Positions 25,834 to 34,906 of a stretch of DNA of 38,193 nucleotides are shown here, in pieces. The DNA is from Gammaproteobacteria bacterium (GTDB lineage: Bacteria; Pseudomonadota; Gammaproteobacteria; Burkholderiales; Nitrosomonadaceae), in NCBI GenBank assembly GCA_030431985.1, contig JAUIIB010000030.1:1-38193 (forward strand). The letters run 5' to 3'. The notes under the pieces were generated by a model. It was not told the origin of the DNA. It was given only the letters and a program-made list of their open reading frames with translations, and searched no databases. Position numbers and translations under genes: made by a program. How positions within the stretch are numbered: position 1 is the stretch's first letter; the number at the start of each line of letters is the position of its first letter.

Positions 25834-26256
25834 TCATTTGGTTGCATTTCCAGAAATAAGCACTTGCTGTTGCTTAGCATCGACTTTTAAATAAAAGCAA
25901 TCGGGGCGCCCAGTATGGCAGGCTGCACCAGATTGCTCGACCTGGCAGAGTATGGTGTCACCATCGCAATCAAAAGCCATAGAGACAAGTATCTGGGTGT
26001 GTCCACTTGTTTCACCCTTTATCCATAGTTGATTCCGGCTACGAGACCAATACGTCATACATTTTGTCGACAAAGTAAGCTGTAATGCGTCCTTGTTCAT
26101 CCAGGCAAACATCAGTACGTCTTTGCTTATGGCATCTTGCGTAATGACAGGAATCAAGCCTTGATCGTTAAATGCAAGCTGGTCAATGACCTCGGCTATC
26201 TTGAATGCAGTGCTATCACATACGTGCTCAAGTTTTTCAAAATATGCATACTTCAT
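25834..26256 (-). CDS. hisI: HisI-like phosphoribosyl-AMP cyclohydrolase, zinc-regulon paralogue
   Basis: A 140-residue enzyme that hydrolyses phosphoribosyl-AMP in histidine synthesis. The ATG at 26256 was chosen because it lies one base after the MerC-like stop and gives the usual HisI length; the frame stays open upstream to 26343 only by overlapping that gene. The signature AFDCDGDTILCQVEQSGAAC with HTGRPDCFY keeps the Asp triad (DCDGD) and the cysteines that bind zinc and magnesium in canonical HisI. Second hisI copies are known in zinc-repressed loci, where they are thought to replace the zinc-dependent housekeeping copy under starvation. The location, inside a block led by zigA, fits this. 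Whether it needs less zinc cannot be seen. Confidence 0.88.
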   Translation of the reverse strand: MKYAYFEKLEHVCDSTAFKIAEVIDQLAFNDQGLIPVITQDAISKDVLMFAWMNKDALQLTLSTKCMTYWSRSRNQLWIKGETSGHTQILVSMAFDCDGDTILCQVEQSGAACHTGRPDCFYLKVDAKQQQVLISGNATK

Positions 26257-26257
26257 T

Positions 26258-26677
26258 TTAAGTACGCGTTGCGATGTCGTCGGGGCATGCACAGTTTCCT
26301 TGGTGCTGGCATAGTCGGTAATTTCGATAATGCCCATAAGCAATTATTCCGGCGCCAACGATAGTCAGAATTTTTTCCCATGTTTCGCCCAAGCGAGTTT
26401 CGCCTAAAATCACAGCCACTATCATACAAGCCAAACCAAAAAATCCTATGGTAAGAAGGCGATAACGCTTGTGTTGTCTACAACCCATTGTTAATGCATA
26501 AGTACTTGTAGGTACTACGGCTAGTAGCATCCACACATGAAAGAGTTCGTCATTAAGCTGCAAAGCAGCAAAACTTGGCAACAATACAATCGCCAATGGG
26601 AATGCTAAACAGTGAATTGTGCAAAGCAAAGAAAGCCCTATAGCGGTTTTATCTGTAAATATTTGAAGGTTTCTCAT
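26258..26677 (-). CDS. MerC-family inner membrane protein
   Basis: A 139-residue protein with four predicted membrane segments (about 12-35, 45-65, 72-92, 100-118). The CTIHCLAFP motif near residue 19 is the MerC cysteine pair. The C terminus holds further metal-ligand-type residues (CQHQGNCACPDD). MerC proteins of mercury operons move mercury; the ones in zinc regulons are presumably for zinc or another soft metal. It sits between zrgA (5-base gap) and the HisI-like gene (1-base gap), so all are co-transcribed. No other mercury-resistance gene is in the window, which argues against a mer operon. Confidence 0.85.
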   Translation of the reverse strand: MRNLQIFTDKTAIGLSLLCTIHCLAFPLAIVLLPSFAALQLNDELFHVWMLLAVVPTSTYALTMGCRQHKRYRLLTIGFFGLACMIVAVILGETRLGETWEKILTIVGAGIIAYGHYRNYRLCQHQGNCACPDDIATRT

Positions 26678-26682
26678 TTCCT

Positions 26683-27240
26683 TTATTTCAAAGAAATTGT
26701 TTTTCTATTAGGATTCAATAAATCTGCGCCCTGCCGCGCTTCAGTTACCCACATTGCATTGATTTTTTCGATCCTTGGAAACTGATCAAATAGTGATATG
26801 GACACGGAATCTAATTTTTTGATGTCTATACAGTTAAAGCGATAGCGCGCTGTTATTTCACTATGGCCGCTATCATCATGGGCTTTTAAATGATTATGAT
26901 GTTCGTGCTGATCACGCTCGCTATCCATAACTCCTGATATATCTACTGTTGTTTCTTTTGGTTTACAGTGAGTACCGACAAACGAAAACAAAAGCTTTGG
27001 TGATTTCAGTATAGTTTCTGTTTGTTTCACGACTTGCTTTTCTTTCGTTAATTTCGCTTTATGTTCGAACCCAATTAAATTTGCGGCTGGAGATTCAAAT
27101 TGTATTTCCAATACCCCGCTTTCTAGCGCCAGAGTAAGTGTTGCCAACCCATGAATATGCGCTGCTTGGTTTTCCGCTTTTGCAGTGATGGATACAGAAA
27201 CCAGTAAAAGCATTAAGAAGCAATGTATTGTATTTTTCAT
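26683..27240 (-). CDS. zrgA: ZrgA/DUF2796 periplasmic zinc-binding protein
   Basis: A 185-residue secreted protein with a signal peptide (to about residue 22, ending ITAKAE). The mature start QAAHIHGLATLTLALESGVL and the ESPAANLIGFEHKA motif are the DUF2796/ZrgA signature. A His-rich loop (HEHHNHLKAHDDSGH) lies near the middle and should bind zinc. In Vibrio cholerae ZrgA is the periplasmic component of a zinc uptake system with the ATPase ZrgB and permease ZrgC; here those partners are at 22003-23925. It starts about 30 bases after DUF1826 in the same operon. Confidence 0.9.
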   Translation of the reverse strand: MKNTIHCFLMLLLVSVSITAKAENQAAHIHGLATLTLALESGVLEIQFESPAANLIGFEHKAKLTKEKQVVKQTETILKSPKLLFSFVGTHCKPKETTVDISGVMDSERDQHEHHNHLKAHDDSGHSEITARYRFNCIDIKKLDSVSISLFDQFPRIEKINAMWVTEARQGADLLNPNRKTISLK

Positions 27241-27272
27241 AGAAGTTTACGTACTCAAATTCACCATCGAAA

Positions 27273-27962
27273 TTAATTGATAAAGTCCAGTGTCAGCAGT
27301 AAGCGATACTCTCCAGTTGATACTGTAGGTGAACGATGCACTAAGCCCGCGTTTTCGTTTCCCTCCCAAAGTTCTCCTTTTAACAACGCAATATCTCCGC
27401 TGCTGAGTCGTTGGACGTTATTTTGGCCGTGAAAATGACCAGGAGGGTTGTCCGTTTGCCTGTTGTTATCTACTCCCAATTTTGCACGATCAACCACCTG
27501 ATGGGGCAACCATTCCGTAGCGATGCCTTGATATGTAGTGACCAAGCGGCAAGGTACTCTATCAACATGGAATTTTGGGCACATCGCACGGTCCAGGACA
27601 GTTAAACGTAAGCCGGCATGCTTTAGTTCAAACAAACAACAAAACATATCTACGAGTTCTGCAATATTTGTACTCAATTCGGATTCACTGCCGATGCCTA
27701 GTGATTTACTAATATTTGAAAGCGCGTTTTGCGGTGTTACTGTCATAGCAGTCTGAAATGTGGAATTTGATGCTATAAAGTCTTTAGCAGCATCTTTGAG
27801 CATTGTAGATAGCTCGCGTTGCCAAATAACGATATTGATTTCTTCTTGGTAAATATCGGTAAGAATTTCTGGTTCCTTGCTTTGTGCGGCGCGTCGAAAC
27901 TTTACGGGTATGGTTGTAAAGGGCTCGGGATTCAGCGTTTGAGTAGAATTGGCAGTGATCAT
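27273..27962 (-). CDS. DUF1826 protein of the zinc regulon
   Basis: A 229-residue cytoplasmic protein. The start at 27962 was chosen because its ATG overlaps the zigA stop as ATGA, with GGGAAC about 9 bases upstream. The frame extends upstream to 28049, but only inside zigA. DUF1826 motifs are visible: [23 protein letters not shown]-like ATEWLP, and [11 protein letters not shown] with a later VHRSP. The H-x-D followed by a distant His resembles the metal triad of Fe(II)/2-oxoglutarate oxygenases, a suggestion only. DUF1826 genes commonly sit next to zinc-regulated COG0523 genes in proteobacteria, which matches the position here. Confidence 0.86.
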   Translation of the reverse strand: MITANSTQTLNPEPFTTIPVKFRRAAQSKEPEILTDIYQEEINIVIWQRELSTMLKDAAKDFIASNSTFQTAMTVTPQNALSNISKSLGIGSESELSTNIAELVDMFCCLFELKHAGLRLTVLDRAMCPKFHVDRVPCRLVTTYQGIATEWLPHQVVDRAKLGVDNNRQTDNPPGHFHGQNNVQRLSSGDIALLKGELWEGNENAGLVHRSPTVSTGEYRLLLTLDFIN

Positions 27963-29173
27963 GTGCTTTGTTCCCATGCAGAAAAAGGGTCGTGCAATGT
28001 CGTCCAATAATCTTTTCCTTGCAGTACTTCTCCTTCGCTTAACAAGCAATCGTCTAGAGCGCGTGTGATGTTAGTTTTGTCTAAGCCTTGACCTATAAAT
28101 ACTAACTCCTGGCGCATATCACCAAAGGGTTCAACCCATTGTTTTTCAATCGAGGCGAGATAGTCTTCATCGGTCGGCCAGTTTTCTTTGGGAACTGCCT
28201 TCCAAAACATGCCCGCGAAATCGTATCGAGCAATGCCGCCTGCCTGGCTCCATTGGCCAGCAAATTCAGGGCGTGAAGCTAACCAGAAGTAGCCTTTGGA
28301 ACGGATTAGCTTGCCGTATTCTTCGGTACTGTGTAGAAATTGGTAAAATTTTTCGGGGTGGAAAGGCCGTCGTGCAACATAACTAAAACTACTAATGCCG
28401 TATTCTTCTGTTTCGGGGATATGCTCCCCGCGCATTTCTTTGAGCCAGCCGGGTGCTTGCTGGGCTCGCTCAAAATTAAATAAACCCGTGCTTAGTACCG
28501 CATCCATGTCTACTTGCCCTTGAGTAACCGGGATGATACGGGCATGCGTATTAAGTGTTTTTAAAATGGCGGTCAAACGATCAGTATCAGCGGTTTTAGC
28601 CAAGTCGGTCTTGTTAATGAGGATAACATCGGCGAATTCAACCTGGTCAACAAGTAAGTCAGCGACGCTGCGTTCATCCTCCTCACTCAGGGACTCACCT
28701 GTTTCTTGTAAGTACTGTGCTTCTTCATAATCTTTTAGGAAATTTACCGCATCAACCACGGTCACCATGGTGTCAAGATTGGCTACATCGGAAAGTGAAA
28801 CGCCATTTTCATCAGCGAAGGTAAAGGTTTCCGCCACGGGTAAAGGTTCAGAAATACCCGTGGATTCAATGACGAGGTAATCAAAGTGTTCATCCTGTGC
28901 GAGCTTGCTGACCTCCTCCAATAGGTCCTCTCGTAGCGTACAGCAAATACAACCATTGCTCATTTCTACGAGCTTCTCTTCACTACGATTTAGGGAAACT
29001 TCGTTCTGAACAATCGTTGAATCGATATTGATTTCACTCATATCATTGACGATCACAGCCACTTTTTTTCCTTGGCGGTTGTTCAGAATATGACTAAGGA
29101 CGGTAGTTTTACCTGCTCCAAGAAAGCCTGAAAGTACAGTAACGGGGAGTTTGCTGTTCGTGTTAGGTCGCAT
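27959..29173 (-). CDS. zigA: ZigA-type COG0523 GTPase, zinc metallochaperone
   Basis: A 404-residue G3E GTPase. Motifs: GFLGAGKTT (Walker A), [23 protein letters not shown] with the CXCC zinc-binding site, [17 protein letters not shown] and INKTDL. The second half is the CobW C-terminal domain with [13 protein letters not shown] and a [15 protein letters not shown] stretch. The length and [23 protein letters not shown] pattern match the ZigA/YciC subgroup, induced by zinc starvation in Acinetobacter and Bacillus. An AAGGAT site lies 8 bases before the ATG. A 44-bp palindrome with Zur-like boxes is directly upstream, so this is the first gene of a Zur-controlled operon with DUF1826, zrgA, merC-like and hisI-like genes. 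Confidence 0.93.
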   Translation of the reverse strand: MRPNTNSKLPVTVLSGFLGAGKTTVLSHILNNRQGKKVAVIVNDMSEINIDSTIVQNEVSLNRSEEKLVEMSNGCICCTLREDLLEEVSKLAQDEHFDYLVIESTGISEPLPVAETFTFADENGVSLSDVANLDTMVTVVDAVNFLKDYEEAQYLQETGESLSEEDERSVADLLVDQVEFADVILINKTDLAKTADTDRLTAILKTLNTHARIIPVTQGQVDMDAVLSTGLFNFERAQQAPGWLKEMRGEHIPETEEYGISSFSYVARRPFHPEKFYQFLHSTEEYGKLIRSKGYFWLASRPEFAGQWSQAGGIARYDFAGMFWKAVPKENWPTDEDYLASIEKQWVEPFGDMRQELVFIGQGLDKTNITRALDDCLLSEGEVLQGKDYWTTLHDPFSAWEQST

Positions 29174-29189
29174 ATTTATTATCCTTTAG

Positions 29190-29233
29190 TTAAATCAATA
29201 ATGATATGTTACAACATATCATTATTGATTTAA
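29190..29233. promoter_or_regulatory. 44-bp near-perfect palindrome with overlapping Zur-like boxes upstream of zigA
   Basis: Two 21-base arms (29190-29210 and 29213-29233) are exact inverted repeats separated by AC. Within them, 29200-29218 and 29205-29223 each match the remembered Zur pattern at about 14 of 18 positions and overlap by symmetry. The ATGTTACAACAT core is at the centre. It lies 17 bases above the zigA ATG, where a bound Zur would cover the promoter. Confidence 0.65.
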
Positions 29234-29323
29234 ATTATTTTTCCTTATCTATACTGAAGTTCAAGGGAGGCATAACTCATTCATCAAATGGAAGTTGCGG
29301 AAGCCGCTACTCAAATAACGCAA

Positions 29324-30829
29324 CTAATCTTTATCCAAACGCCTATACTGAACCGCTTCAGCAATATGTTGTGTACCGATTGCGTCAACACCTGACAAAT
29401 CCGCAATCGTCCGTGCGACCTTGAGAATGCGATGATACGCGCGAGCGGACAGGTTTAGGCGATTTATGGCTTGTTTAAGCAGGTTTTCGCAGTCAGAGTT
29501 GATCATACAGTATTGATCGATTTCTTCGACATTCAGTTGACTGTTGGTTTTTTCTTGGCGGCCAAGCTGCAATTGATGCGCTTTCTCAACGCGTAGGCGG
29601 ATTGCGCTGCTTTTTTCACCGGCTACTTGCTGGTGCATGAGTTCTTCTTGTGGTACTGCCGGGACCTCGATTTGTATATCGATACGGTCCAATAACGGCC
29701 CTGAAATTTTGCTGCGGTAGCGGGTGATCTGGTCGGGTGTGCAGTGACATTTGCCGGAGTGGTGGCCCAAATAGCCACAGGGGCAGGGGTTCATGGCGGC
29801 AATAAGCTGGAATCGTGCGGGGAATTCAGCCTGACGGGCTGCACGCGAAATGGTGATTCTGCCGGATTCAAGCGGTTCGCGTAGCACTTCCAGGACTTTC
29901 CGGTCAAACTCGGCCAGCTCGTCAAGAAACAATACGCCATGCATTGCCAGTGATATCTCACCAGGGCGCGGGCGGCTCCCGCCGCCGACCAGTGCCACGC
30001 CGGATGCTGTATGGTGTGGTGATCGATATGGTCTGCGTTTCCAATTGGCAATATTGAAGCTGCCGTGGCTAAGGGATTGTATCGCAGCAGATTCCAGTGC
30101 GTCTTCTTCCGACATGGGTGGAAGTATGCTGGGAAAACGTGCCGCGAGCATGGATTTTCCGGTACCTGGGGGACCCATCATTAATATGCTGTGATTACCG
30201 GCTGCAGCAATTTCCAGTGCCCGTTTAACCTGTGTCTGTCCTTTGACTTCGATCATATCCGGGTAAATTAGTGTGTTGTTATGGGCTTCAGATAAGTGGT
30301 GATAAACAGCCAATGGCTGCTTACCGGTCAAGTGAGCGCAGATCTGTAATAAGGATTGGGCGGCATAGATTGTTGCATGTTTCACCAACGCAGCCTCGGC
30401 CGCATTTTGTTGCGGGAGAACGAAATGGCGCCCGGATCGTGCGGCGTTGTAGGTCATGGCAAGTGCACCCTGTATCGGACGCAGTTCTCCGGTCAGCGCC
30501 AGCTCTCCTGCCCATTCATACTGATCGAGCTTGTCTGCGGGGATTTGTCCGGATGCAGCTAGAATACCCAGTGCAATCGGTAAATCAAAGCGACCGCTTT
30601 CCTTGGGTAAATCCGCAGGCGCCAGATTGACCGTGATGCGCTGTGCCGGGATTTTAAAGTGGGCAGTTTGCAATGCGGCCCTAACGCGGTCCCGGCTTTC
30701 CTTGACTTCGGTTTCCGGCAAACCGACAATGGTAAAACTTGGAAGGCCATTGGCAATATGTGCTTCAACGGTTACCAGTGGCGCATGCATGCCGGACAGG
30801 GCGCGGCTGTACAAAACAGCAAGCGACAT
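29324..30829 (-). CDS. comM: ComM/YifB-family Mg-chelatase-like AAA+ ATPase
   Basis: A 501-residue cytoplasmic AAA+ protein. The N-terminal ChlI-like domain (about 20-140) has GLPSFTIVGLPETEVKESRDRV and NLAPADLPKESGRFDLP. The AAA core has Walker A GPPGTGKS, Walker B FLDELAEF, and MNPCPCGYLGH with the cysteines CPCG and KCHC that may bind zinc. The Mg-chelatase C-terminal domain follows, with LSARAYHRILKVARTIADL. In Vibrio cholerae ComM is a hexameric helicase that drives branch migration in natural transformation. Full length compared with the family. It is followed at 150 bases by the zinc operon on the same strand, but the palindrome marks a separate unit. Confidence 0.95.
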   Translation of the reverse strand: MSLAVLYSRALSGMHAPLVTVEAHIANGLPSFTIVGLPETEVKESRDRVRAALQTAHFKIPAQRITVNLAPADLPKESGRFDLPIALGILAASGQIPADKLDQYEWAGELALTGELRPIQGALAMTYNAARSGRHFVLPQQNAAEAALVKHATIYAAQSLLQICAHLTGKQPLAVYHHLSEAHNNTLIYPDMIEVKGQTQVKRALEIAAAGNHSILMMGPPGTGKSMLAARFPSILPPMSEEDALESAAIQSLSHGSFNIANWKRRPYRSPHHTASGVALVGGGSRPRPGEISLAMHGVLFLDELAEFDRKVLEVLREPLESGRITISRAARQAEFPARFQLIAAMNPCPCGYLGHHSGKCHCTPDQITRYRSKISGPLLDRIDIQIEVPAVPQEELMHQQVAGEKSSAIRLRVEKAHQLQLGRQEKTNSQLNVEEIDQYCMINSDCENLLKQAINRLNLSARAYHRILKVARTIADLSGVDAIGTQHIAEAVQYRRLDKD

Positions 30830-30934
30830 GTTAGTTGCGAATGGGTATCAAAAAATTTAGCGCATGTGTAACAATAGATTCAGATGGCATGACGAACATT
30901 TTATGTGATGGCGCATGTTTTCTAATGGATTGTC

Positions 30935-31258
30935 CTATGATGTTGAAGCGGATTGAGTGGAGTCGGTTTCAGCGGTGTTTTCGGCTTCAGTATCCAGTGC
31001 TGGCTGATCTTCCATTTCCGGTAAGCCAAGCTTTTGCTCCAGTGTTTTGACTTGAGCTTCAAGCTGTATCAGCTTTTCCCGGGTGCGTTGCAGTACTTCT
31101 TGTTGTATATCGAATTCTTCCCGTGTTACCAAGTCAAGGCGGGAGAAAATGCCGGATAAAACGACGCGCATGTTTTTTTCGATGTCTTTGGCAGGGCTGT
31201 GTTGTAGTATTTCACTGACTTTGGAATTGATTTCTTCGATGACTTGTTTATTCAGCAT
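30935..31258 (-). CDS. ubiK: UbiK/YqiC ubiquinone biosynthesis accessory factor
   Basis: A 107-residue protein. The ATG at 31258 was chosen because GGAG lies 6 bases before it and MLNKQVIEEINSKV is the usual UbiK start; an upstream ATG at 31270 is possible. The body has the BMFP-domain features: FSRLDLVTREEFDIQQEVLQ and a coiled coil (LQRTREKLIQLEAQVKTLEQ). UbiK helps the lipid-binding UbiJ within the aerobic ubiquinone complex. The tail is acidic and Thr/Ser-rich. The gene lies between comM (105 bases away) and the divergent amgK gene. Confidence 0.9.
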   Translation of the reverse strand: MLNKQVIEEINSKVSEILQHSPAKDIEKNMRVVLSGIFSRLDLVTREEFDIQQEVLQRTREKLIQLEAQVKTLEQKLGLPEMEDQPALDTEAENTAETDSTQSASTS

Positions 31259-31492
31259 TGCTTTCTCCATTATATAAATTGTAACGACCGACGAATAGAG
31301 AACGACCGCACCATGTTAGAATACATATCAGCAGTATTTAATGAGAACACAGTATTTGGTCTGCACAGATTTATCTACGGTTAATCATTATGATGCTACT
31401 TCTGATCGCAAAAATTTACGTGAGTTCTGATCGTAACAGGATTTTGCGACAGGGTCATCTTTAGACATCTTTAAATGTTTTACGTATCGCAC

Positions 31493-32494
31493 ATGGATCG
31501 TATTCAACACCTCGAGAACTGGATACAGCAGCAATTTCCCGGCATGTCGCTTACATTGCATCCTGCGTCTGTTGATGCCAGTTTTCGCCGCTATTTTCGT
31601 GTCCAAATAGAAAGTAAATCATACATTGCTATGGATGCGCCACCTGATCGGGAAAGCTGTACACCGTTTGTCAATGTGGCAGAATTACTGGTTGATGTGG
31701 TGCATGTTCCGGAAATCCATGCGCAAAATGCAGCACAGGGTTTTTTGCTATTGTCTGATCTAGGGGATTTAACCTATTTGCAAGCGCTGACTGATCGACC
31801 AGAAGCGGCACCTCAGCTTTATTCAGATGCGGCAGATGCGCTGATTAAAATGCAACAGCTGCAATTGTCAAATGATTTTCCCATATACGATGAAGCGTTG
31901 TTACGTTATGAATTGAATCTTTTCCCCGAGTGGTACATTGCCAAACATATCGGTATTGACTTGAATCCGTTGCAAAAGGCGGTGTTGGATAAAGTCTTTG
32001 CGCTTATTTTGCAGAATAACCTGTCGCAGCCGCGCGTCTTTGTGCACCGGGATTATCATTCCCGTAACCTGATGGTGGCAACGCCGAATCCAGGTATTCT
32101 GGATTTCCAGGATGCTGTTCTGGGACCGGTGACTTATGACCTGGTTTCGTTGTTTAAAGATGCTTATATTCAATGGGACGAAGAACAGATTCTTGATTGG
32201 ATTATTCGTTACTGGGAGAAGGCTCGCCGCGCAAGTCTGCCGGTTCAGGATGATTTTGGCGATTTTTATCGTGATTTCGAATGGATGGGAGTTCAGCGAC
32301 ATATCAAGGTACTGGGTATTTTTGCGCGTTTGGCATATCGTGACGGCAAGTATTCATATCTGGATGACATACCTGTTGTAATGCGATATTTACGCAAAGC
32401 ATGCGAGCGCTATCATGCGTTGAAACCATTGTTAAATCTATTGGACGAGATTGACAATAATACACCGGAGCGGGAAGTTGGTTATACCTTCTGA
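31493..32494 (+). CDS. amgK: AmgK, N-acetylmuramate/N-acetylglucosamine anomeric kinase
   Basis: A 333-residue cytoplasmic phosphotransferase of the aminoglycoside phosphotransferase fold that phosphorylates the anomeric carbon of cell-wall sugars in peptidoglycan recycling. Visible: the catalytic loop FVHRDYHSRNLM (HxDxxxxN) and GILDFQDAVLGP with the metal-binding Asp. The N terminus has ASFRRYFRV (ATP grip). ATG 31493 (MDRIQHLENW) fits the family start; an ATG at 31475 would add six residues. Neither has a strong ribosome binding site. The next gene is murU, which overlaps its stop; this pair is the standard proteobacterial order. Confidence 0.92.
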   Translation: MDRIQHLENWIQQQFPGMSLTLHPASVDASFRRYFRVQIESKSYIAMDAPPDRESCTPFVNVAELLVDVVHVPEIHAQNAAQGFLLLSDLGDLTYLQALTDRPEAAPQLYSDAADALIKMQQLQLSNDFPIYDEALLRYELNLFPEWYIAKHIGIDLNPLQKAVLDKVFALILQNNLSQPRVFVHRDYHSRNLMVATPNPGILDFQDAVLGPVTYDLVSLFKDAYIQWDEEQILDWIIRYWEKARRASLPVQDDFGDFYRDFEWMGVQRHIKVLGIFARLAYRDGKYSYLDDIPVVMRYLRKACERYHALKPLLNLLDEIDNNTPEREVGYTF

Positions 32495-33212
32495 TGCCAT
32501 TCCATACCGTGCAATGATTTTAGCTGCCGGACGCGGAGAGCGTATGCGTCCATTGACAGATCAGCTCCCAAAACCGTTGTTACAAGTGGGTGGACAACGG
32601 TTGATTGAATATCAGATACGGCGTCTTGCACAAGCGGGCTTCAGGCAGATTGTGATTAACCATGCTTATCTCGGAACGATGATCGAGGAAATGCTGGGTT
32701 GTGGTGCGCGTTATGGTGTCGAGATTACCTATTCCCCGGAGCGGGAGGTGCTGGAAACAGCCGGTGGTATCGCCAATGCGTTGCCGTTATTGACCGACAG
32801 TCATTTTGAACGGCCTTTTCTGGTGGTCAATGCAGACATTTATTGTGACTATGACTATGTCACGATTTTGCCGGTATTAGAGGATATGCAAGTAAATAGT
32901 TTCAATCGGCTTGCTCATTTGGTTCTGGTGGATAATCCAGTGCATCATGCTACAGGTGATTTTGCATTGGATCAGAATCGTGTTGTTCTCCCGGCAGATA
33001 ATTCCCTGACATTTAGCGGTATCGGTGTTTATCATCCATTATTGTTTCGGGAAATTGCATCGAAACAGCCGGCTAAGCTGGCGCCATTATTGCGTGCCGG
33101 AATCAATGATGCGTGCGTGACGGGAGAATACTATGCAGGACTCTGGTTTGATATTGGTACACCCGACCGGCTTGAACAATTGGACAGAAAACTGAATTCA
33201 CAGAACTCATGA
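32478..33212 (+). CDS. murU: MurU, N-acetylmuramate-1-phosphate uridylyltransferase
   Basis: A 244-residue nucleotidyltransferase that makes UDP-MurNAc from the AmgK product. Motifs: LAAGRGERMRPLTD with PKPLL (nucleotide binding), VNADIYCDYDY (metal Asp) and FSGIGVYHP. I favour the TTG at 32478 because GGAG lies 7 bases before it; an ATG at 32514 (MILAAGRGERM) is the alternative and the frame stays open to 32451. It overlaps the amgK stop by 17 bases, pointing to coupling. In Pseudomonas this route makes cells tolerant to fosfomycin by bypassing MurA. Confidence 0.92.
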   Translation: MVIPSDAIPYRAMILAAGRGERMRPLTDQLPKPLLQVGGQRLIEYQIRRLAQAGFRQIVINHAYLGTMIEEMLGCGARYGVEITYSPEREVLETAGGIANALPLLTDSHFERPFLVVNADIYCDYDYVTILPVLEDMQVNSFNRLAHLVLVDNPVHHATGDFALDQNRVVLPADNSLTFSGIGVYHPLLFREIASKQPAKLAPLLRAGINDACVTGEYYAGLWFDIGTPDRLEQLDRKLNSQNS

Positions 33213-33236
33213 CAACACCCTTAGGTTAATAATCCG

Positions 33237-34544
33237 ATGAAAACAATTGAACATTTTGTGAAACGTCGCAGTCGGTTTGCATCGGCGATGAGATGTGGTG
33301 TGGCGATTATTCCGACTGCTCCGGAGCAATTGAGGAATCGGGATGCGCATTATCCATACCGCTTTGACAGCTACTTTTATTATTTGACCGGGTTTAAGGA
33401 GCCGGAAGCAGTTTTAGTAATTGTGGCCGAACCTGAGAAGCAGTCTGACAGACATATTTTATTTTGTCGCGATAAAGATCCTGAGCGGGAGATATGGGAT
33501 GGTTATCGTTATGGCCCCGATCTTGCTAAAGCAGAATTTGGATTTGATGAATGCTATTCCGTTACGCAGCTCGATGACAAATTACCTGAGTTCTTGGCTA
33601 ATAAAGAGATTATATATTCAGCACTGGGACATAGTGCAAAATGGGATCAACGTATTGCCGGTTGGCTGAATCAAGTACGTTTGCAAGGCCGCAGTGGTGT
33701 AACGGTGCCCTGTGGAATTCAAGATTACCGCACAGTGCTGGATGAAATGCGCCTGATTAAGGATGATGGTGAATTGCGGACAATGCGTCGTGCTGCGGAT
33801 ATTTCGGTACAGGCACACTGCAAGGCCATGCAGGTGACGTGTCCCGATCGATATGAATACGAAATTGAAGCTGAATTGCTATACACCTTTCATCGCAATG
33901 GCGCACAGTATCCCGCTTATACATCGATTGTTGCAGGTGGTGCAAATGCGTGCATTTTGCATTATATTGATAACAACGCACAATTGAAGTCGGGTGATTT
34001 GCTGTTGATTGATGCAGGTTGTGAGCTGGACGGTTATGCTTCTGATATTACCCGGACGTTTCCGGTTAATGGTTGTTTCTCTGCAGCGCAAAAAGATATC
34101 TATCAACTGGTTCTGGCAGCGCAGCTATCTGCAATTGATCAGGTTAAACCGGGCAATGCCTGGGATGCACCACATCTTGCCGCACTGCAGGTGTTAGCTC
34201 GGGGTTTTATTGATCTCGGGCTGTGTCATGGCAGTATTGATGCCGTACTGGAAACGGAAGATTATAAACGGTTTTACATGCATAGAACGGGGCATTGGTT
34301 GGGTATGGATGTTCATGATGTGGGTGAGTATAAACAGCATGGTGAATGGCGGAAATTGAGCTCAGGGATGACGTTGACTGTTGAACCGGGTTGTTATATT
34401 CGACCGGCTGAGAATGTGCCGCAGCATTTCTGGAATATTGGTGTACGCATTGAAGACGATGTGCTGGTAACGCCGAATGGCAATGAACTTTTGACAGCGG
34501 CCGCACCCAAAACTGTGACAGAGATTGAGGAATTAATGCAATGA
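33237..34544 (+). CDS. pepP: Xaa-Pro aminopeptidase (PepP type)
   Basis: A 435-residue cytoplasmic metallopeptidase that removes the first residue before proline. An N-terminal creatinase-like domain (about 1-165) holds RDAHYPYRFDSYFYYLTG and the FCRDKDPEREIWDG motif. The pita-bread catalytic domain has the metal ligands in IDAGCELDGYASDITRTF (two Asp), HRTGHWLGMDVHD (His), LTVEPGCYI (Glu) and RIEDDVLV (Glu). Length fits the family. It follows murU by 24 bases and its stop overlaps the next gene as ATGA. Confidence 0.95.
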   Translation: MKTIEHFVKRRSRFASAMRCGVAIIPTAPEQLRNRDAHYPYRFDSYFYYLTGFKEPEAVLVIVAEPEKQSDRHILFCRDKDPEREIWDGYRYGPDLAKAEFGFDECYSVTQLDDKLPEFLANKEIIYSALGHSAKWDQRIAGWLNQVRLQGRSGVTVPCGIQDYRTVLDEMRLIKDDGELRTMRRAADISVQAHCKAMQVTCPDRYEYEIEAELLYTFHRNGAQYPAYTSIVAGGANACILHYIDNNAQLKSGDLLLIDAGCELDGYASDITRTFPVNGCFSAAQKDIYQLVLAAQLSAIDQVKPGNAWDAPHLAALQVLARGFIDLGLCHGSIDAVLETEDYKRFYMHRTGHWLGMDVHDVGEYKQHGEWRKLSSGMTLTVEPGCYIRPAENVPQHFWNIGVRIEDDVLVTPNGNELLTAAAPKTVTEIEELMQ

Positions 34545-34906
34545 ATGAAGAACATCAGAGAATAATCATTAAGCGGATTTACGGTTACGATCAACAAGAG
34601 GGTGCTGCACAAGGGCACGCATCCTCAGCGCCGATTAATCGTTGGGTCTTGCTTGCGATGATGATTCCCGTCTTGGCACTCATGGCGGTTCTGGGTATAT
34701 TTTTCTTCACGATTTTTGTCGCTTTGTTTTCGATAATTGCGGTTGTTATCGGTACCAGAATCTGGTGGCTTCGTAAAAAGGCGCGACATCATGTACAGCA
34801 GACACAGTCAACTCAAACGGACCGTTCTACTGAGGTAGAAGATGCCGAGATAATCGAAGATATCCATACGACACGGAAAAATAATCATTCGGGTAATCGC
34901 GAATAA
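34541..34906 (+). CDS. Small two-span membrane protein, unknown function
   Basis: A 121-residue protein whose ATG overlaps the pepP stop by 4 bases. It starts with a soluble basic/His-containing stretch (about 1-30) followed by hydrophobic residues 32-66 (two helices, WVLLAMMIPVLALMAVLGIF then FTIFVALFSIIAVVIG) and a basic-to-acidic polar tail rich in Gln, Thr and Glu. Coupling with pepP suggests co-expression. I recognise no family. Confidence 0.75.
   Translation: MNEEHQRIIIKRIYGYDQQEGAAQGHASSAPINRWVLLAMMIPVLALMAVLGIFFFTIFVALFSIIAVVIGTRIWWLRKKARHHVQQTQSTQTDRSTEVEDAEIIEDIHTTRKNNHSGNRE

Noticed and set aside
26258..26677. Mercury resistance operon around the MerC-like gene
   Set aside because: No merR, merT, merP or merA is nearby, and the neighbours are zinc-regulon genes.
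30531..30860. 109-codon plus-strand frame opposite comM
   Set aside because: It lies entirely antisense to a confidently identified gene, and its product shows no recognisable pattern.
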